41,023 nt of DNA from Planctomycetota bacterium. Lineage in GTDB: Bacteria; Planctomycetota; Phycisphaerae; Phycisphaerales; SM1A02. The stretch is taken from the NCBI GenBank assembly GCA_024230295.1, contig JAAERN010000124.1:1-41023 (forward strand). Direction: 5' to 3'. Positions 1 through 7,960 of this stretch are shown piece by piece. Made by a program: the position numbers and the translations under genes. Under the pieces are notes generated by a model. That model ran no database searches. It was given only the letters and a program-made list of their open reading frames with translations, and was not told where the DNA came from. Every line of letters begins with the position of its first letter. The first letter of the stretch is position 1.

Positions 1-398
1 AGCGAGCATCGAATGATTGGCTTGAGGATCTCTTGCAGTTGCAAACCGGTCCCGAAAAGGCATTCCTTGAAGATGCGCCATGGTTGATTGTGGTATTCAA
101 ACTCATGAAAGATGATTGCGAAGAATCACAATCAGATCGTGTGTACTACGTCAACGAGTCGGTTGGTATCGCCGTTGGTTTGCTGCTCGCTGCTGCGCAG
201 CATGCAGGTCTTGCGACTCTGACCCACACCCCGAGTCCGATGGGGTTTCTCAGCGAACTGCTTGGCCGACCCGAATACGAAAGGCCGTACGTTTTGATAC
301 CCATAGGATGGGCAGCAGAAGATTGTGAAGTACCAAACATTCACCGAAAGCGCCTTGATGAAATACTGACGGTCTACCAATCGAAGGGGCAGGGCTGA
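1..398 (+). CDS. Nitroreductase-family protein, C-terminal part (5' end outside window)
   Basis: The frame is open to the first base, so only the C-terminal ~130 residues are present. The text 'YYVNESVGIAVGLLLAAAQ' followed by 'HAGLATLTHTPSPMGFL', 'LLGRP..ERPYVLIPIGW' and 'VP...RKRLDEIL' is the usual end of FMN-dependent nitroreductase-fold flavoproteins, in particular the branch resembling iodotyrosine deiodinase. Family members reduce nitro or halogenated aromatics, or other substrates, with NAD(P)H; the substrate cannot be read from this fragment. The N-terminal FMN-binding Arg/Ser residues lie outside the window. A TTG at 33 could be taken as a start, but the coding frame continues upstream of it, so it is probably internal. 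The stop lies 3 bases before the next gene, which suggests co-transcription. Confidence 0.8.
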   Translation, partial: RASNDWLEDLLQLQTGPEKAFLEDAPWLIVVFKLMKDDCEESQSDRVYYVNESVGIAVGLLLAAAQHAGLATLTHTPSPMGFLSELLGRPEYERPYVLIPIGWAAEDCEVPNIHRKRLDEILTVYQSKGQG

Positions 399-401
399 GT
401 C

Positions 402-947
402 ATGATTTGGCTGCACTGGACCATGGTTGGGATCTTCGCGCTTCTAGGCGCTGGGTGCCTCTTGCTTATAGTCATGCAGTTGCCGGGCACCTGGCTTATC
501 TTGACGCTTGGTTTAGGTGTGCAACTGATCGATGTAGCCTGGATTCATGGCGACGATGCGACTGCTGGCTGGTGGGGGCTCGGGGTAGGTTTGGTACTGG
601 CGATTGTGGGGGAGATCCTCGAGGCAGTATCGGGCGCTGCGGGCGCCAAGGTTGGAGGCGGAACGAGGCGGTCGATGTGGGGCGGCTTTGTTGGTGGTGT
701 GATCGGTGCGATTCTCGGAACGCCACTTATTCCGATTCCAATCCTCGGGACATTCATCGGCGCGATCGTTGGCGCATTTGCCGGCGCCATGGTTGGAGAA
801 GTTACCGGTTCGAATGCTCGAAGTGTTGCTGGTGCTATTGCACCGGCGACAGGCGCAGCAGCAGGGCGGGCCGTCGGAACGGTCGTCAAGATGGCGACTG
901 GGGTCGCCGTTTGGCTCATCGTTATTGCCGGGCTCTCGATCCGCTGA
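402..947 (+). CDS. DUF456 family membrane protein
   Basis: The product is 181 residues, almost wholly hydrophobic. It has an N-terminal helix pair including 'MQLPGTWLIL', and a glycine-rich middle and end with repeated small-residue segments ('GGFVGGVIGAILGTP', 'IGAIVGAFAGAMVGE') like glycine zippers. The PGTW motif and overall layout match the DUF456 family of inner-membrane proteins, whose function is not known. It starts 3 bases after the nitroreductase stop. Its TGA (945-947) directly abuts the complement of the gspE stop (948-950), so the two convergent genes share no spacer. Confidence 0.8.
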   Translation: MIWLHWTMVGIFALLGAGCLLLIVMQLPGTWLILTLGLGVQLIDVAWIHGDDATAGWWGLGVGLVLAIVGEILEAVSGAAGAKVGGGTRRSMWGGFVGGVIGAILGTPLIPIPILGTFIGAIVGAFAGAMVGEVTGSNARSVAGAIAPATGAAAGRAVGTVVKMATGVAVWLIVIAGLSIR

Positions 948-2720
948 TCAATCGTCCGTTGTGACGCGCAGCACTTCGGAGAGCGTTGTTTGACCCGCAG
1001 CCACTTTTCGAAGACCGTCTTCGCGAAGTGTCGTCATGCCAGCAGCGCAGCACTGCGTGCGAAGTTCGTTGACTGATGGATTCCCCGCGATTCGGTCGCG
1101 GAGTGAGTCATCCAGAAGCAACATTTCGTGGATGCCGAGACGCCCTGACAGGCCTGTCTGGCGGCAGGAGTCACATCCAACGCCTTCCATCATTGTCTCA
1201 AGAGACATGCTGTAGCGGCCAAGAATCTCTGCTGCTTCAGCGGTTACAGGTTTTGCGGCAGCACACTTTTTGCAGACCCGCCGCATGAGTCGCTGCGCGA
1301 GGATGCCGTTGACGGCTCCAGCGACGAGAAACGGCTCGATGCCGATGTTGATCAGCCGCGTGACAGATGACGGGGCGTCATTGGTGTGGAGTGTCGAGAG
1401 CACAAGGTGACCGGTCAACGCCGCTTGGATGGCGATCGTTGCCGTTTCGTGGTCGCGAATCTCACCGATCATGATGACGTCGGGGTCCTGCCGCAAAAGT
1501 GTTCGCAGGGAAGAGGCGAACGTCAGCCCGATCCGCTCGTGCGTCTGCATCTGTGTGATGCCGCGAAGCTGGTACTCAACTGGATCTTCGACGGTCGAAA
1601 CATTGAGCTGTTGTGTGTCGAGTTCCTGCATGGAGGCATACAGCGTCGTGGTTTTGCCAGAGCCAGTTGGCCCGGTGACAAGAAGAATGCCGTGCGGCTT
1701 GGCAATTTCGGATCGCCACGCATCGAGTGTGGTGTCGTGGAACCCAAGATCTCCCAGAGGCACCTGAATTGAACGGTTGTCAAGCAAACGCATGACGGTC
1801 TTTTCGCCGTGCGGCGTAGGTGCGGTTGATACACGAAGATCGAGTGGACGCCCGAATACTTGGAGACGAATCCGACCGTCTTGTGGAAGTCGCCGCTCGG
1901 CGATGTCGAGTGAGGCCATGATCTTGATGCGGCTCGTCATGGAGGCGAGCATTCGCCGTGGCGGGCTCATCATCTCATAGAGCACGCCATCGATGCGGAA
2001 ACGGATTTTGACGGCCGACTCGGACGGCTCAATGTGGATATCCGAGGCGCCTTCGCGGGCAGCGGTCTGAATGACATGGTTGACATAACGCACAATGGGC
2101 GATGCGCTGCCGTCATCGACTTCATCGTCATCTTCATCTTGCACGATCTCAACGCCACCCTCGGCGGCGTCGACGAGAAGCTGTTGGAGGTCGAACTCAT
2201 CGCCCGTTTCGGGGACAGCGTCGTCAAGTAGCCGCTCGATTGCGGTGGGTGTTGCAACGACCTGTTGCACAATTCGGCCGCCGAGCGCGGCGCGTACTTC
2301 ATCAAGTGTTCTGATGTCGAGCGCATCGGTCGTGGCGATGCACAACCGGCCTCCGGAGTACACGGGAATGAACCCGCGAGATTTGCAATACTCGATGCCA
2401 AGTGTTCCCAGAGTCTCCTCGTCAACATCCTCGCTTGCCGGGGCGACATATTCCAAGCCACTGCCGGCTGCGAGTATTGACATGACAGCGTCTTCGTCCG
2501 CACCCATGCCAAGAAGAATGGCCGCAAGCGGCTTTGTCGGCGATTGACTCTGTACACGGCGTGCGGAGTCGATGAGCTCAAGCGACACGCGACCCGCATC
2601 CGCGAGCGCGGAACCAAGATCGAATGCCTCTGTGGTTCTTTGTGCGTTGGGCGACCACAAATCACGCATAACTGCGGCGGTATCAGGAGTCGGGACGGCG
2701 TCGGAGTCGTGTGGTGTCAT
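948..2720 (-). CDS. gspE: GspE/PilB-type secretion or pilus assembly ATPase
   Basis: This 590-residue protein is a hexameric ATPase that powers pseudopilus or pilus assembly at the inner membrane. An N-terminal GspE-N/MshEN-like domain covers about residues 40-165. An acidic linker (195-203) precedes the ATPase core. Walker A is GPTGSGKTT (350-358), Walker B is DVIMIGEIRD (414-423) and the His box is near 436-449 (GHLVLSTLHTNDA). Four cysteines (483, 486, 516, 519) form the zinc-binding pair of CxxC motifs typical of GspE and PilB. It is the last gene of a five-gene series and its ATG overlaps the preceding stop by 4 bases (2717-2720). The PilM/N/O neighbours favour a type IV pilus-like machine, but GspE of a type II system in planctomycetes is equally possible from sequence. 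Confidence 0.93.
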   Translation of the reverse strand: MTPHDSDAVPTPDTAAVMRDLWSPNAQRTTEAFDLGSALADAGRVSLELIDSARRVQSQSPTKPLAAILLGMGADEDAVMSILAAGSGLEYVAPASEDVDEETLGTLGIEYCKSRGFIPVYSGGRLCIATTDALDIRTLDEVRAALGGRIVQQVVATPTAIERLLDDAVPETGDEFDLQQLLVDAAEGGVEIVQDEDDDEVDDGSASPIVRYVNHVIQTAAREGASDIHIEPSESAVKIRFRIDGVLYEMMSPPRRMLASMTSRIKIMASLDIAERRLPQDGRIRLQVFGRPLDLRVSTAPTPHGEKTVMRLLDNRSIQVPLGDLGFHDTTLDAWRSEIAKPHGILLVTGPTGSGKTTTLYASMQELDTQQLNVSTVEDPVEYQLRGITQMQTHERIGLTFASSLRTLLRQDPDVIMIGEIRDHETATIAIQAALTGHLVLSTLHTNDAPSSVTRLINIGIEPFLVAGAVNGILAQRLMRRVCKKCAAAKPVTAEAAEILGRYSMSLETMMEGVGCDSCRQTGLSGRLGIHEMLLLDDSLRDRIAGNPSVNELRTQCCAAGMTTLREDGLRKVAAGQTTLSEVLRVTTDD

Positions 2721-3358
2721 GGCCTCGGAAGATCCACGGCAACGGTCAGTTTGAGTGTTGTATCCGTTGCCTCAACGACGACGCCAGCAGAGCTGACCGC
2801 CTTGAGACAGAGCGTTGTTTGCGAATCGTATTCCACCGGCTTTTCAAGGGGGAGCGTGATACCACCGACGACTGCGAGGCTACTTCGTCCCTGGAGGACC
2901 ATCGAAACTCGCATATCACCGATCTCTTCGCGCATTTGGAATGCTCTGGCATTTCGAGCATCTTCGATGCTCGTTTGAGAACGCGCTGCGGGAATGGCCA
3001 TGGTGCCGCCAGGAAGAATGAACGGATTCGTCCGCAAGGCGTCGAATGGGACACGCGCGATCGGCGTGTTGAATTCGGCGAGCACTTGAAGTGGGTCTGC
3101 GACCGTTGCATCGGCCTGCTCGTCAGTTGCCGGCGCCAGATACGCACTGATTGCGATCTGGGCGTCGGTTCCGGCGGTGGTCTGAGCGGGTCCGCCCGAG
3201 AGCATTCGCATCGCGGCGATCATGGCAAGTCCACCACCCATGACAAGAACCATTATCACAATCCTCGTTTGGCGGTGCTGTGAAAACGGCGTCTGCGAAG
3301 TTGGGATATTTGCCGCGGTTGCGAGTCCGCCGGATTCGTTGGCTTCGGCCCATGTCAT
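2717..3358 (-). CDS. PilP/GspC-like single-pass membrane protein of the pilus/T2SS cluster
   Basis: The product is 213 residues. It has a cytoplasmic N-terminus, one transmembrane helix at about residues 33-55 ('IVIMVLVMGGGLAMIAAM') and a periplasmic remainder. The C-terminal ~80 residues ('MRVSMVLQGRSSLAVVGG', 'LPLEKPVEY', 'VSSAGVVVEATDTTLKLTV') have the short beta-strand pattern expected of the HR/PilP-type domain that links PilN/PilO or GspL/GspM to the outer-membrane secretin. I do not see a lipobox, unlike true PilP, so the architecture is closer to GspC. Its position after PilO and before the ATPase, with 4-base overlaps on both sides, is the main support. Assignment to PilP or GspC is inference. 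Confidence 0.6.
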   Translation of the reverse strand: MTWAEANESGGLATAANIPTSQTPFSQHRQTRIVIMVLVMGGGLAMIAAMRMLSGGPAQTTAGTDAQIAISAYLAPATDEQADATVADPLQVLAEFNTPIARVPFDALRTNPFILPGGTMAIPAARSQTSIEDARNARAFQMREEIGDMRVSMVLQGRSSLAVVGGITLPLEKPVEYDSQTTLCLKAVSSAGVVVEATDTTLKLTVAVDLPRP

Positions 3359-3945
3359 CGAATGGCTCCAGCGGATGCGACCTCGGGGACCGAGTCTGCA
3401 AAGTAGATACTGAGTACGAATTGGGTTGCAACGGATCCGGGTGGCAGTTTGTTGCTTGGTCCACGGACTTTGAGGCCAGCTTCTTGAATGGAGATTTCCG
3501 AGAGTCGGGTGACTCGGGGAAGTGTTTCGAGTTCAAGAAGGAACCGATAAAAGCCTTCGAATGGCCCGTCCATGCTTACTTCAAGAGGCAACTCCATGTA
3601 CACCGCCGATGGCACGGCGGGTCGCGTCTTGACCGAGCGGACAAGCAGCCCATTGCGATCGGCGATCTGCCAGATATTTTCGAGCACACCTTCGACATCT
3701 CTTCGGCGAGGAAGTTGAGCCTCGACCTGCTCGACGAGTTGCTCGCCTTGTTGCAGAGCCTGTTCAAGACTCGGGATGCGTTCAGCGAGCTTTGCCACGG
3801 TGTCGAGTTGACGCTGACGCTGCGTGATATTCTGCATGGCTTCTGCAATGTCCGCGTTTTGTGGGCGGAAGACGACATACCACGCGGTCAGGGGAATGCC
3901 CAATAACGCCACGAAGAAGGCGATTTGACGGAGATGACTGTTCAT
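3355..3945 (-). CDS. pilO: PilO-like pilus assembly inner-membrane protein
   Basis: At 196 residues this has the PilO plan: a short cytoplasmic tail, one membrane helix (about 7-26), a coiled coil ('ITQRQRQLDTVAKLAERIP', about 38-85) and a periplasmic ferredoxin-like domain. 'GPFEGFYRFLLELETLPR' is the characteristic PilO signature, in which the segment before the last strands contacts PilN. PilO forms heterodimers with PilN and connects the cytoplasmic PilM ring to the outer-membrane complex. The gene overlaps the PilN gene and the next gene by 4 bases on each side, so translation is probably coupled. Confidence 0.82.
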   Translation of the reverse strand: MNSHLRQIAFFVALLGIPLTAWYVVFRPQNADIAEAMQNITQRQRQLDTVAKLAERIPSLEQALQQGEQLVEQVEAQLPRRRDVEGVLENIWQIADRNGLLVRSVKTRPAVPSAVYMELPLEVSMDGPFEGFYRFLLELETLPRVTRLSEISIQEAGLKVRGPSNKLPPGSVATQFVLSIYFADSVPEVASAGAIR

Positions 3946-4658
3946 CGGATGAATCCCCCGAGTTCTGCGGTTCGGGTCGGTGAGAGGCTTCGGCAGTCGG
4001 CGTGTGGTCCGATGCTGGCTTTGATCCGGAACTGACGAACTGGGATGTCATTCAAATCAATCTCCTCGGAGAATTGAAGATTGACATCCTCGAGTAGTGG
4101 ATGGTCATTCAACGCTGAGAGAAAGGCCGACACATGAACATCGGTCGGAGCAAAGCCAAGCAATGAGATTTCTGTTCGCCACAGTGGTGGCTCGATGCGA
4201 GGATCCTCGGCAACTTCGGCGTTGGTCTTACCCCTTTTGGGGCGGTTTGCGGGGGCATCAGCTGCGGGCGGGGTCGAAGGAGGCAGTTGCGTGGCAGTGA
4301 GTTCGAACTCAAGAAGCCCGAGTTCGGCTGGCATGTTGTTGATGAACTCTGCGAGGAGTACAGATCGAGGAAGACGATCGATCAGACTCGCGGCGAGTTC
4401 CGCTCGCTTGGCGATTCGCTGTTGACGCTCCTCCAGGGCAGCAAGGACGCGGACCTGATCGGCGGCTTCCTCATAGCGAAGGGAAACTTGATCTCGGATC
4501 GTGCGAATGTGGCGCCAGTCGGATCTCGTCACAACGAATGCGATCGCAACACCGGCGAGCACGATGCAGAAGAGACCAACTGCGGCAAGATGCATTCGAC
4601 GATCTTGGCGGTGCTCGATGTATTCCTTTGGAAGGAAGTCGTCTTCGTGTGTATTCAT
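3942..4658 (-). CDS. pilN: PilN-like fimbrial assembly protein
   Basis: This 238-residue protein begins 'MNTHEDDFLPKEYIE'. The 'FLPKEY' stretch matches the conserved N-terminal INLLP-type motif of PilN that inserts into PilM. One transmembrane helix follows (about 24-45), then a long coiled coil (about 50-95) and a periplasmic domain containing 'LPRSVLLAEFINNMPAELG', a PilN-type segment. A Pro/Ala-rich insertion (about 122-145) interrupts the periplasmic domain. It is placed between PilM and PilO with 4-base overlaps on both sides. Confidence 0.8.
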   Translation of the reverse strand: MNTHEDDFLPKEYIEHRQDRRMHLAAVGLFCIVLAGVAIAFVVTRSDWRHIRTIRDQVSLRYEEAADQVRVLAALEERQQRIAKRAELAASLIDRLPRSVLLAEFINNMPAELGLLEFELTATQLPPSTPPAADAPANRPKRGKTNAEVAEDPRIEPPLWRTEISLLGFAPTDVHVSAFLSALNDHPLLEDVNLQFSEEIDLNDIPVRQFRIKASIGPHADCRSLSPTRTAELGGFIR

Positions 4659-5752
4659 GACTTGAACTCCTCACCAAGATCGGTGGCGAGGCCTGCAACT
4701 ATGGACCACTGAGGTCGTAGTTGCATCGCCCAATCATCGATCTCGGTTTTGGTCGCCGACGCGTTCCAACGGGCGAGCGGGTCACCGATTTGCGCCGGAA
4801 GGTGGAGTGACTTTGCAATTGCGCAGCAAGGCGATGCCTGCATTGCACCGAGTCCAGTAAAGACGATGCGCTGTACGGGCGTCTCGGCAAACAAGCTTTG
4901 GTAGTGCCGCATGCACGTACTGAGTTCTTCACAGAGCTCACTTGGGACTTCGGCAGCACTCCCATCGCCACTCAGGTGTGGGAGGCTTGCAGATTCATTG
5001 TCGGCGCGGCGGTTGAGCGTGGTCAGAAAGTCGATTGCGCCATCGTCTGTGGCAGATGTCACTGCAGGTTCCAGAACTGGTGCAGGTGCAGCAGGCGCAT
5101 GCTTTGTTGTAGCCGCGACCGAAATACTCCTGGCAGCAACGAGCGATGCTCCTTGGCCAAAGGCAACAGTTGTCTGGTGTCGCCCCAAATCGATATACAT
5201 GGTGGCCGTATCAGAATCGGCATCCCGCCGGTTGACATGGGCAAACGCTCGCAGAAGCATGCTGGCGGGCGTATAGACCCCTGCTATGTCGAACTTACAA
5301 TCGTGGAGTATTCCGACATATCGAAGCACGGATTCTCGTGACATGGCAAGGCACAGCAGCTCACGGTTACCTCGGCCGGTCTTCCAAGGGCTGGAAACAT
5401 CGATGGTCCGGACCATTGGATTTGATCCAAGTTCGGGCAGGCGAGATTGCGCGGCCAGCGCGGCGTCTTCGCCGGCTTCCAATCGCAAGTGTGTCATTGA
5501 GACCAATGAGGCGGGCAGGGCGATCACAACGCGTCGCCCTATCCACGTGTCACTCGCAGCGAATGTTTCAGCAGCGCTTGCGGTTGCCGCGAGGTGAGAC
5601 TCGAGGTCAAAGGATTCAGCTGGTTCGGTGGGCTGGCTCATCGCTGCGGCGATTGTGTGGCCATCACTGGTCAGTTGAATCGCGTGGATGGCCGACTCCC
5701 CCAAGTCCGCAGCAATCGGCGGGGCGGTGGGACGTCTCATTCTGAACCGCAT
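4655..5752 (-). CDS. pilM: PilM-like actin-fold pilus assembly protein
   Basis: The 365-residue product carries the actin/FtsA-fold signatures of PilM: phosphate-1 'AADLGESAIHAIQL' near residue 15, phosphate-2 'YIDLGRHQTTVAFGQG' near 190, and an adenosine-type 'VFTGLGAM' near 305. PilM is the cytoplasmic ring protein that binds the PilN tail. A low-complexity insertion (about 215-265: Ala/Pro-rich, then Asp/Ser-rich) separates subdomains. The ATG at 5752 is preceded by GGAGG 8 bases away on the minus strand, which supports this start over the next Met (residue 5). It is the first gene of the five-gene unit; 5753-5906 upstream is non-coding and should hold the promoter. Confidence 0.8.
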   Translation of the reverse strand: MRFRMRRPTAPPIAADLGESAIHAIQLTSDGHTIAAAMSQPTEPAESFDLESHLAATASAAETFAASDTWIGRRVVIALPASLVSMTHLRLEAGEDAALAAQSRLPELGSNPMVRTIDVSSPWKTGRGNRELLCLAMSRESVLRYVGILHDCKFDIAGVYTPASMLLRAFAHVNRRDADSDTATMYIDLGRHQTTVAFGQGASLVAARSISVAATTKHAPAAPAPVLEPAVTSATDDGAIDFLTTLNRRADNESASLPHLSGDGSAAEVPSELCEELSTCMRHYQSLFAETPVQRIVFTGLGAMQASPCCAIAKSLHLPAQIGDPLARWNASATKTEIDDWAMQLRPQWSIVAGLATDLGEEFKS

Positions 5753-5906
5753 GCGTGAACCTCCGGGTCATCCAGCAAGGATGGCCGCTGGAGGGGGTCG
5801 TCGGCAGGATCGGATTGCCGCTGAAGCGATGGCTTGAGACGAACCACCGGCGATCGAGGATGAGGGGGGATCGGCGGTCTGTGTGGTCTGTGCGGGCGTG
5901 TGGCGT

Positions 5907-6530
5907 CTATTCAAGCCGGCTCAGAATCACTGGAAGCGCATCGGCCAGCATTGCAATCGCACCTTTGAGGTCCCACTGCTGTGAGCCACGGTCGCCCGTC
6001 GTGTTTGAAATGGCCCGAATCTCAATGGCCGGTATGGAGAGTCGCCGCGCCGCATGAACAACGGCCGCGCCTTCCATGGCCTCAGCGGCGCAGCCTGTGC
6101 GGTCGGCGACTGCTTTGGCAGCGGTGTCGGTTCCCGAGCACGTGGCAACGGTTGCGATTCGAGTAGCCGGACAGACTTCGGCGACCCCCCGGACAAGGTT
6201 AGGACAGCATGGCACTTCATTGCCTTCGAAGTCACCGAGTGGGAAGCCGAGGGTCTGTACATCATGGACTCCAGATGGAGTCACGATGCCTTCCTCCGCA
6301 TAGATGCATGCGCTCGCTGCGACAACATCTCCAATCGAGAGGTTTCCGCCCGGGAGCGATCCGGCGACGCCGACGGAGAGGACCGCGTCAAACGGTCCAT
6401 GTGCCACCACCGCGAGCGTTGTCGCAGCGGCCGCATTGGTGCGACCGATTCCGCTGATTACAACGTGCGCATCAAGCCCTTTACATGCTTCAGATTCAGT
6501 TTCGACAGCGGTGACAATCAGTGTTCGCAT
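5907..6530 (-). CDS. mqnB: Futalosine hydrolase
   Basis: The product is 207 residues of the purine nucleoside phosphorylase/MTA-SAH nucleosidase fold. It has 'GIGRTNAAAATTLAV', 'SVGVAGSLPGG', 'VVAASACIYAEEG', 'AAEAMEGAAVVHAAR' (the Met-Glu nucleoside-binding pair), and 'EIRAISNTTGDRGSQQWDL'. The last segment is typical of MqnB, which cleaves futalosine to dehypoxanthine futalosine and hypoxanthine in the alternative menaquinone pathway. I chose the ATG at 6530 because the protein then starts 'MRTLIVTAVETESEA', the normal first strand. The longer frame to 6575 runs into hisS. The start overlaps the end of hisS by 13 bases, so the pair is co-transcribed. No other mqn gene is visible in the window. 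Confidence 0.85.
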   Translation of the reverse strand: MRTLIVTAVETESEACKGLDAHVVISGIGRTNAAAATTLAVVAHGPFDAVLSVGVAGSLPGGNLSIGDVVAASACIYAEEGIVTPSGVHDVQTLGFPLGDFEGNEVPCCPNLVRGVAEVCPATRIATVATCSGTDTAAKAVADRTGCAAEAMEGAAVVHAARRLSIPAIEIRAISNTTGDRGSQQWDLKGAIAMLADALPVILSRLE

Positions 6531-7885
6531 GAGCGTTTGTCGGCGGCGTACCCTGCCAGCCTCCGCTGCAGCCATGCGGCAAGATCGCCAGCGGGAACTT
6601 TGAATTGTTCGCCCGCAGTCATGTCCTTGACAACCATGTGTCCACTATCAAGTTCATCGCCAAGGATGACAGCGAACTTCGCGAGGTGCCCCGAGGCTTC
6701 TTTGAGTTGCTTGCCGATATTGCGACCAGCCTTGAAGGTGTGCCGAACGTGCAGTCCCGCATCGCGAAGTGAAGTTGCAAGTGGAATGAACAAGCCTTCC
6801 GCTTGATCGTCCCCGCTTGAGACAACGAAGACATCCGGTCGCGGCGACAGTACGCCGTGATCGGCATCGAGCAGTCCTCGATCCTCCAACAACAACGCTA
6901 GCACCACATCGCCCATTCCAAATCCGCATGCCGGAATAGTTGGCCCGCCAAAGAGTCCCACGAGCTCGTCGTATCGACCTCCGCCAGCGACCGCGCGGAA
7001 AGTTCCCGCAGCATCATGGATTTCCCACACAGTTCCTGTGTAGTAGGCGAGACCGCGGACAATGCCGAGATCCCAATCGCAGAACGGCAGGAGTCCTCGC
7101 TTGTCGAGTTCTACCGAGAGTGAGGTGAGTTCTGACACGGCATCGACGGGAAGATCGTGTTTCTCGGCGATGGTTGTGGGTTGTGTGGTTGCTGGCAGCC
7201 GACTGGCGGCGATTTTGTCGAGTCGCGCTACTCCAGCCTCGTCGAGTCCGATGGCTGCAGCCTGGGTCGCAAAAACTTCTGTCGGAACCTTTTCGCGGCG
7301 ATCGACGAGCGAAAAGGCCTCGGCCATGCGGTCACCCGGGACGCCGCAGGCAGCCAGCAGTCCCGCAGCGGCGCCGCGGTGGCTGATGCGAACTCGAATG
7401 TCGGCAGGTCCGAGTCCGAGGCCGCGTAGCGCGGTGACGGCGACGGCGATGACTTCCGCGTCAGCATCCGGACCAGGAGCGCCAAGCAGATCGACATTCC
7501 ACTGTCGGTGTTCACGGAGGCGCCCACGCTGTGGTCGCTCCGCGCGGAAGAGGTCTGGAATGGCAAACCACTTGGTCGGCAGGGGCAGCGAACGCCCCTT
7601 GGATGCGGCCATGCGGGCGAGGGTGGGCGTGAACTCTGGCCGCAGCGCGTAGTCGGTATCTCCGCCAGACCGCTGGAACGAGAAGAGCTCACTCACAATG
7701 CCCTCGCCACTCTTGATTGTGAAGAGATCGAGATGTTCGAAGGTTGGACCCCCGATTTCCTCGAACCCGTGCCTGATGGAGGCGCTCCGCCAAGCCCGCT
7801 CAAGGTGCTGCCGGACTGCCATATCTTCGGGAAAGAAATCCCGCATGCCCTTTGGGGCCTGAAAGACATGTTTTGATGCCGCCAT
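6518..7885 (-). CDS. hisS: Histidine--tRNA ligase
   Basis: This 455-residue class II aminoacyl-tRNA synthetase starts 'MAASKHVFQAPKGMRDFFP'; 'PKGMRDF' is the usual HisRS opening. Motif 2 is 'FRAERPQRGRLREHRQWN'. The histidine-A motif 'RGLAYYTGTVWEI' and motif 3 region 'GGRYDELVGLFGGPTIPACGFGMG' follow, and the C-terminal anticodon-binding domain covers roughly residues 350-450. The reading frame continues upstream to 8236, but that extension has no HisRS-like sequence and overlaps the divergent hydrolase gene, so the ATG at 7885 is used. The gene is followed by mqnB with a 13-base overlap and faces a divergent gene across a 75-base gap (7886-7960). Confidence 0.96.
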   Translation of the reverse strand: MAASKHVFQAPKGMRDFFPEDMAVRQHLERAWRSASIRHGFEEIGGPTFEHLDLFTIKSGEGIVSELFSFQRSGGDTDYALRPEFTPTLARMAASKGRSLPLPTKWFAIPDLFRAERPQRGRLREHRQWNVDLLGAPGPDADAEVIAVAVTALRGLGLGPADIRVRISHRGAAAGLLAACGVPGDRMAEAFSLVDRREKVPTEVFATQAAAIGLDEAGVARLDKIAASRLPATTQPTTIAEKHDLPVDAVSELTSLSVELDKRGLLPFCDWDLGIVRGLAYYTGTVWEIHDAAGTFRAVAGGGRYDELVGLFGGPTIPACGFGMGDVVLALLLEDRGLLDADHGVLSPRPDVFVVSSGDDQAEGLFIPLATSLRDAGLHVRHTFKAGRNIGKQLKEASGHLAKFAVILGDELDSGHMVVKDMTAGEQFKVPAGDLAAWLQRRLAGYAADKRSCEH

Positions 7886-7960
7886 GGGCGGGGAGGCTAT
7901 CACATGGCCGGTTATGCCGAGCAGGGGTATGGGATCGGAGCTCTGGCTTGACGCCTGGTC

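Noticed and set aside
545-919. 124-codon minus-strand frame opposite the DUF456 gene
   Set aside because: Pro/Ala/Thr-rich complement of glycine-rich membrane helices, with no start signal.
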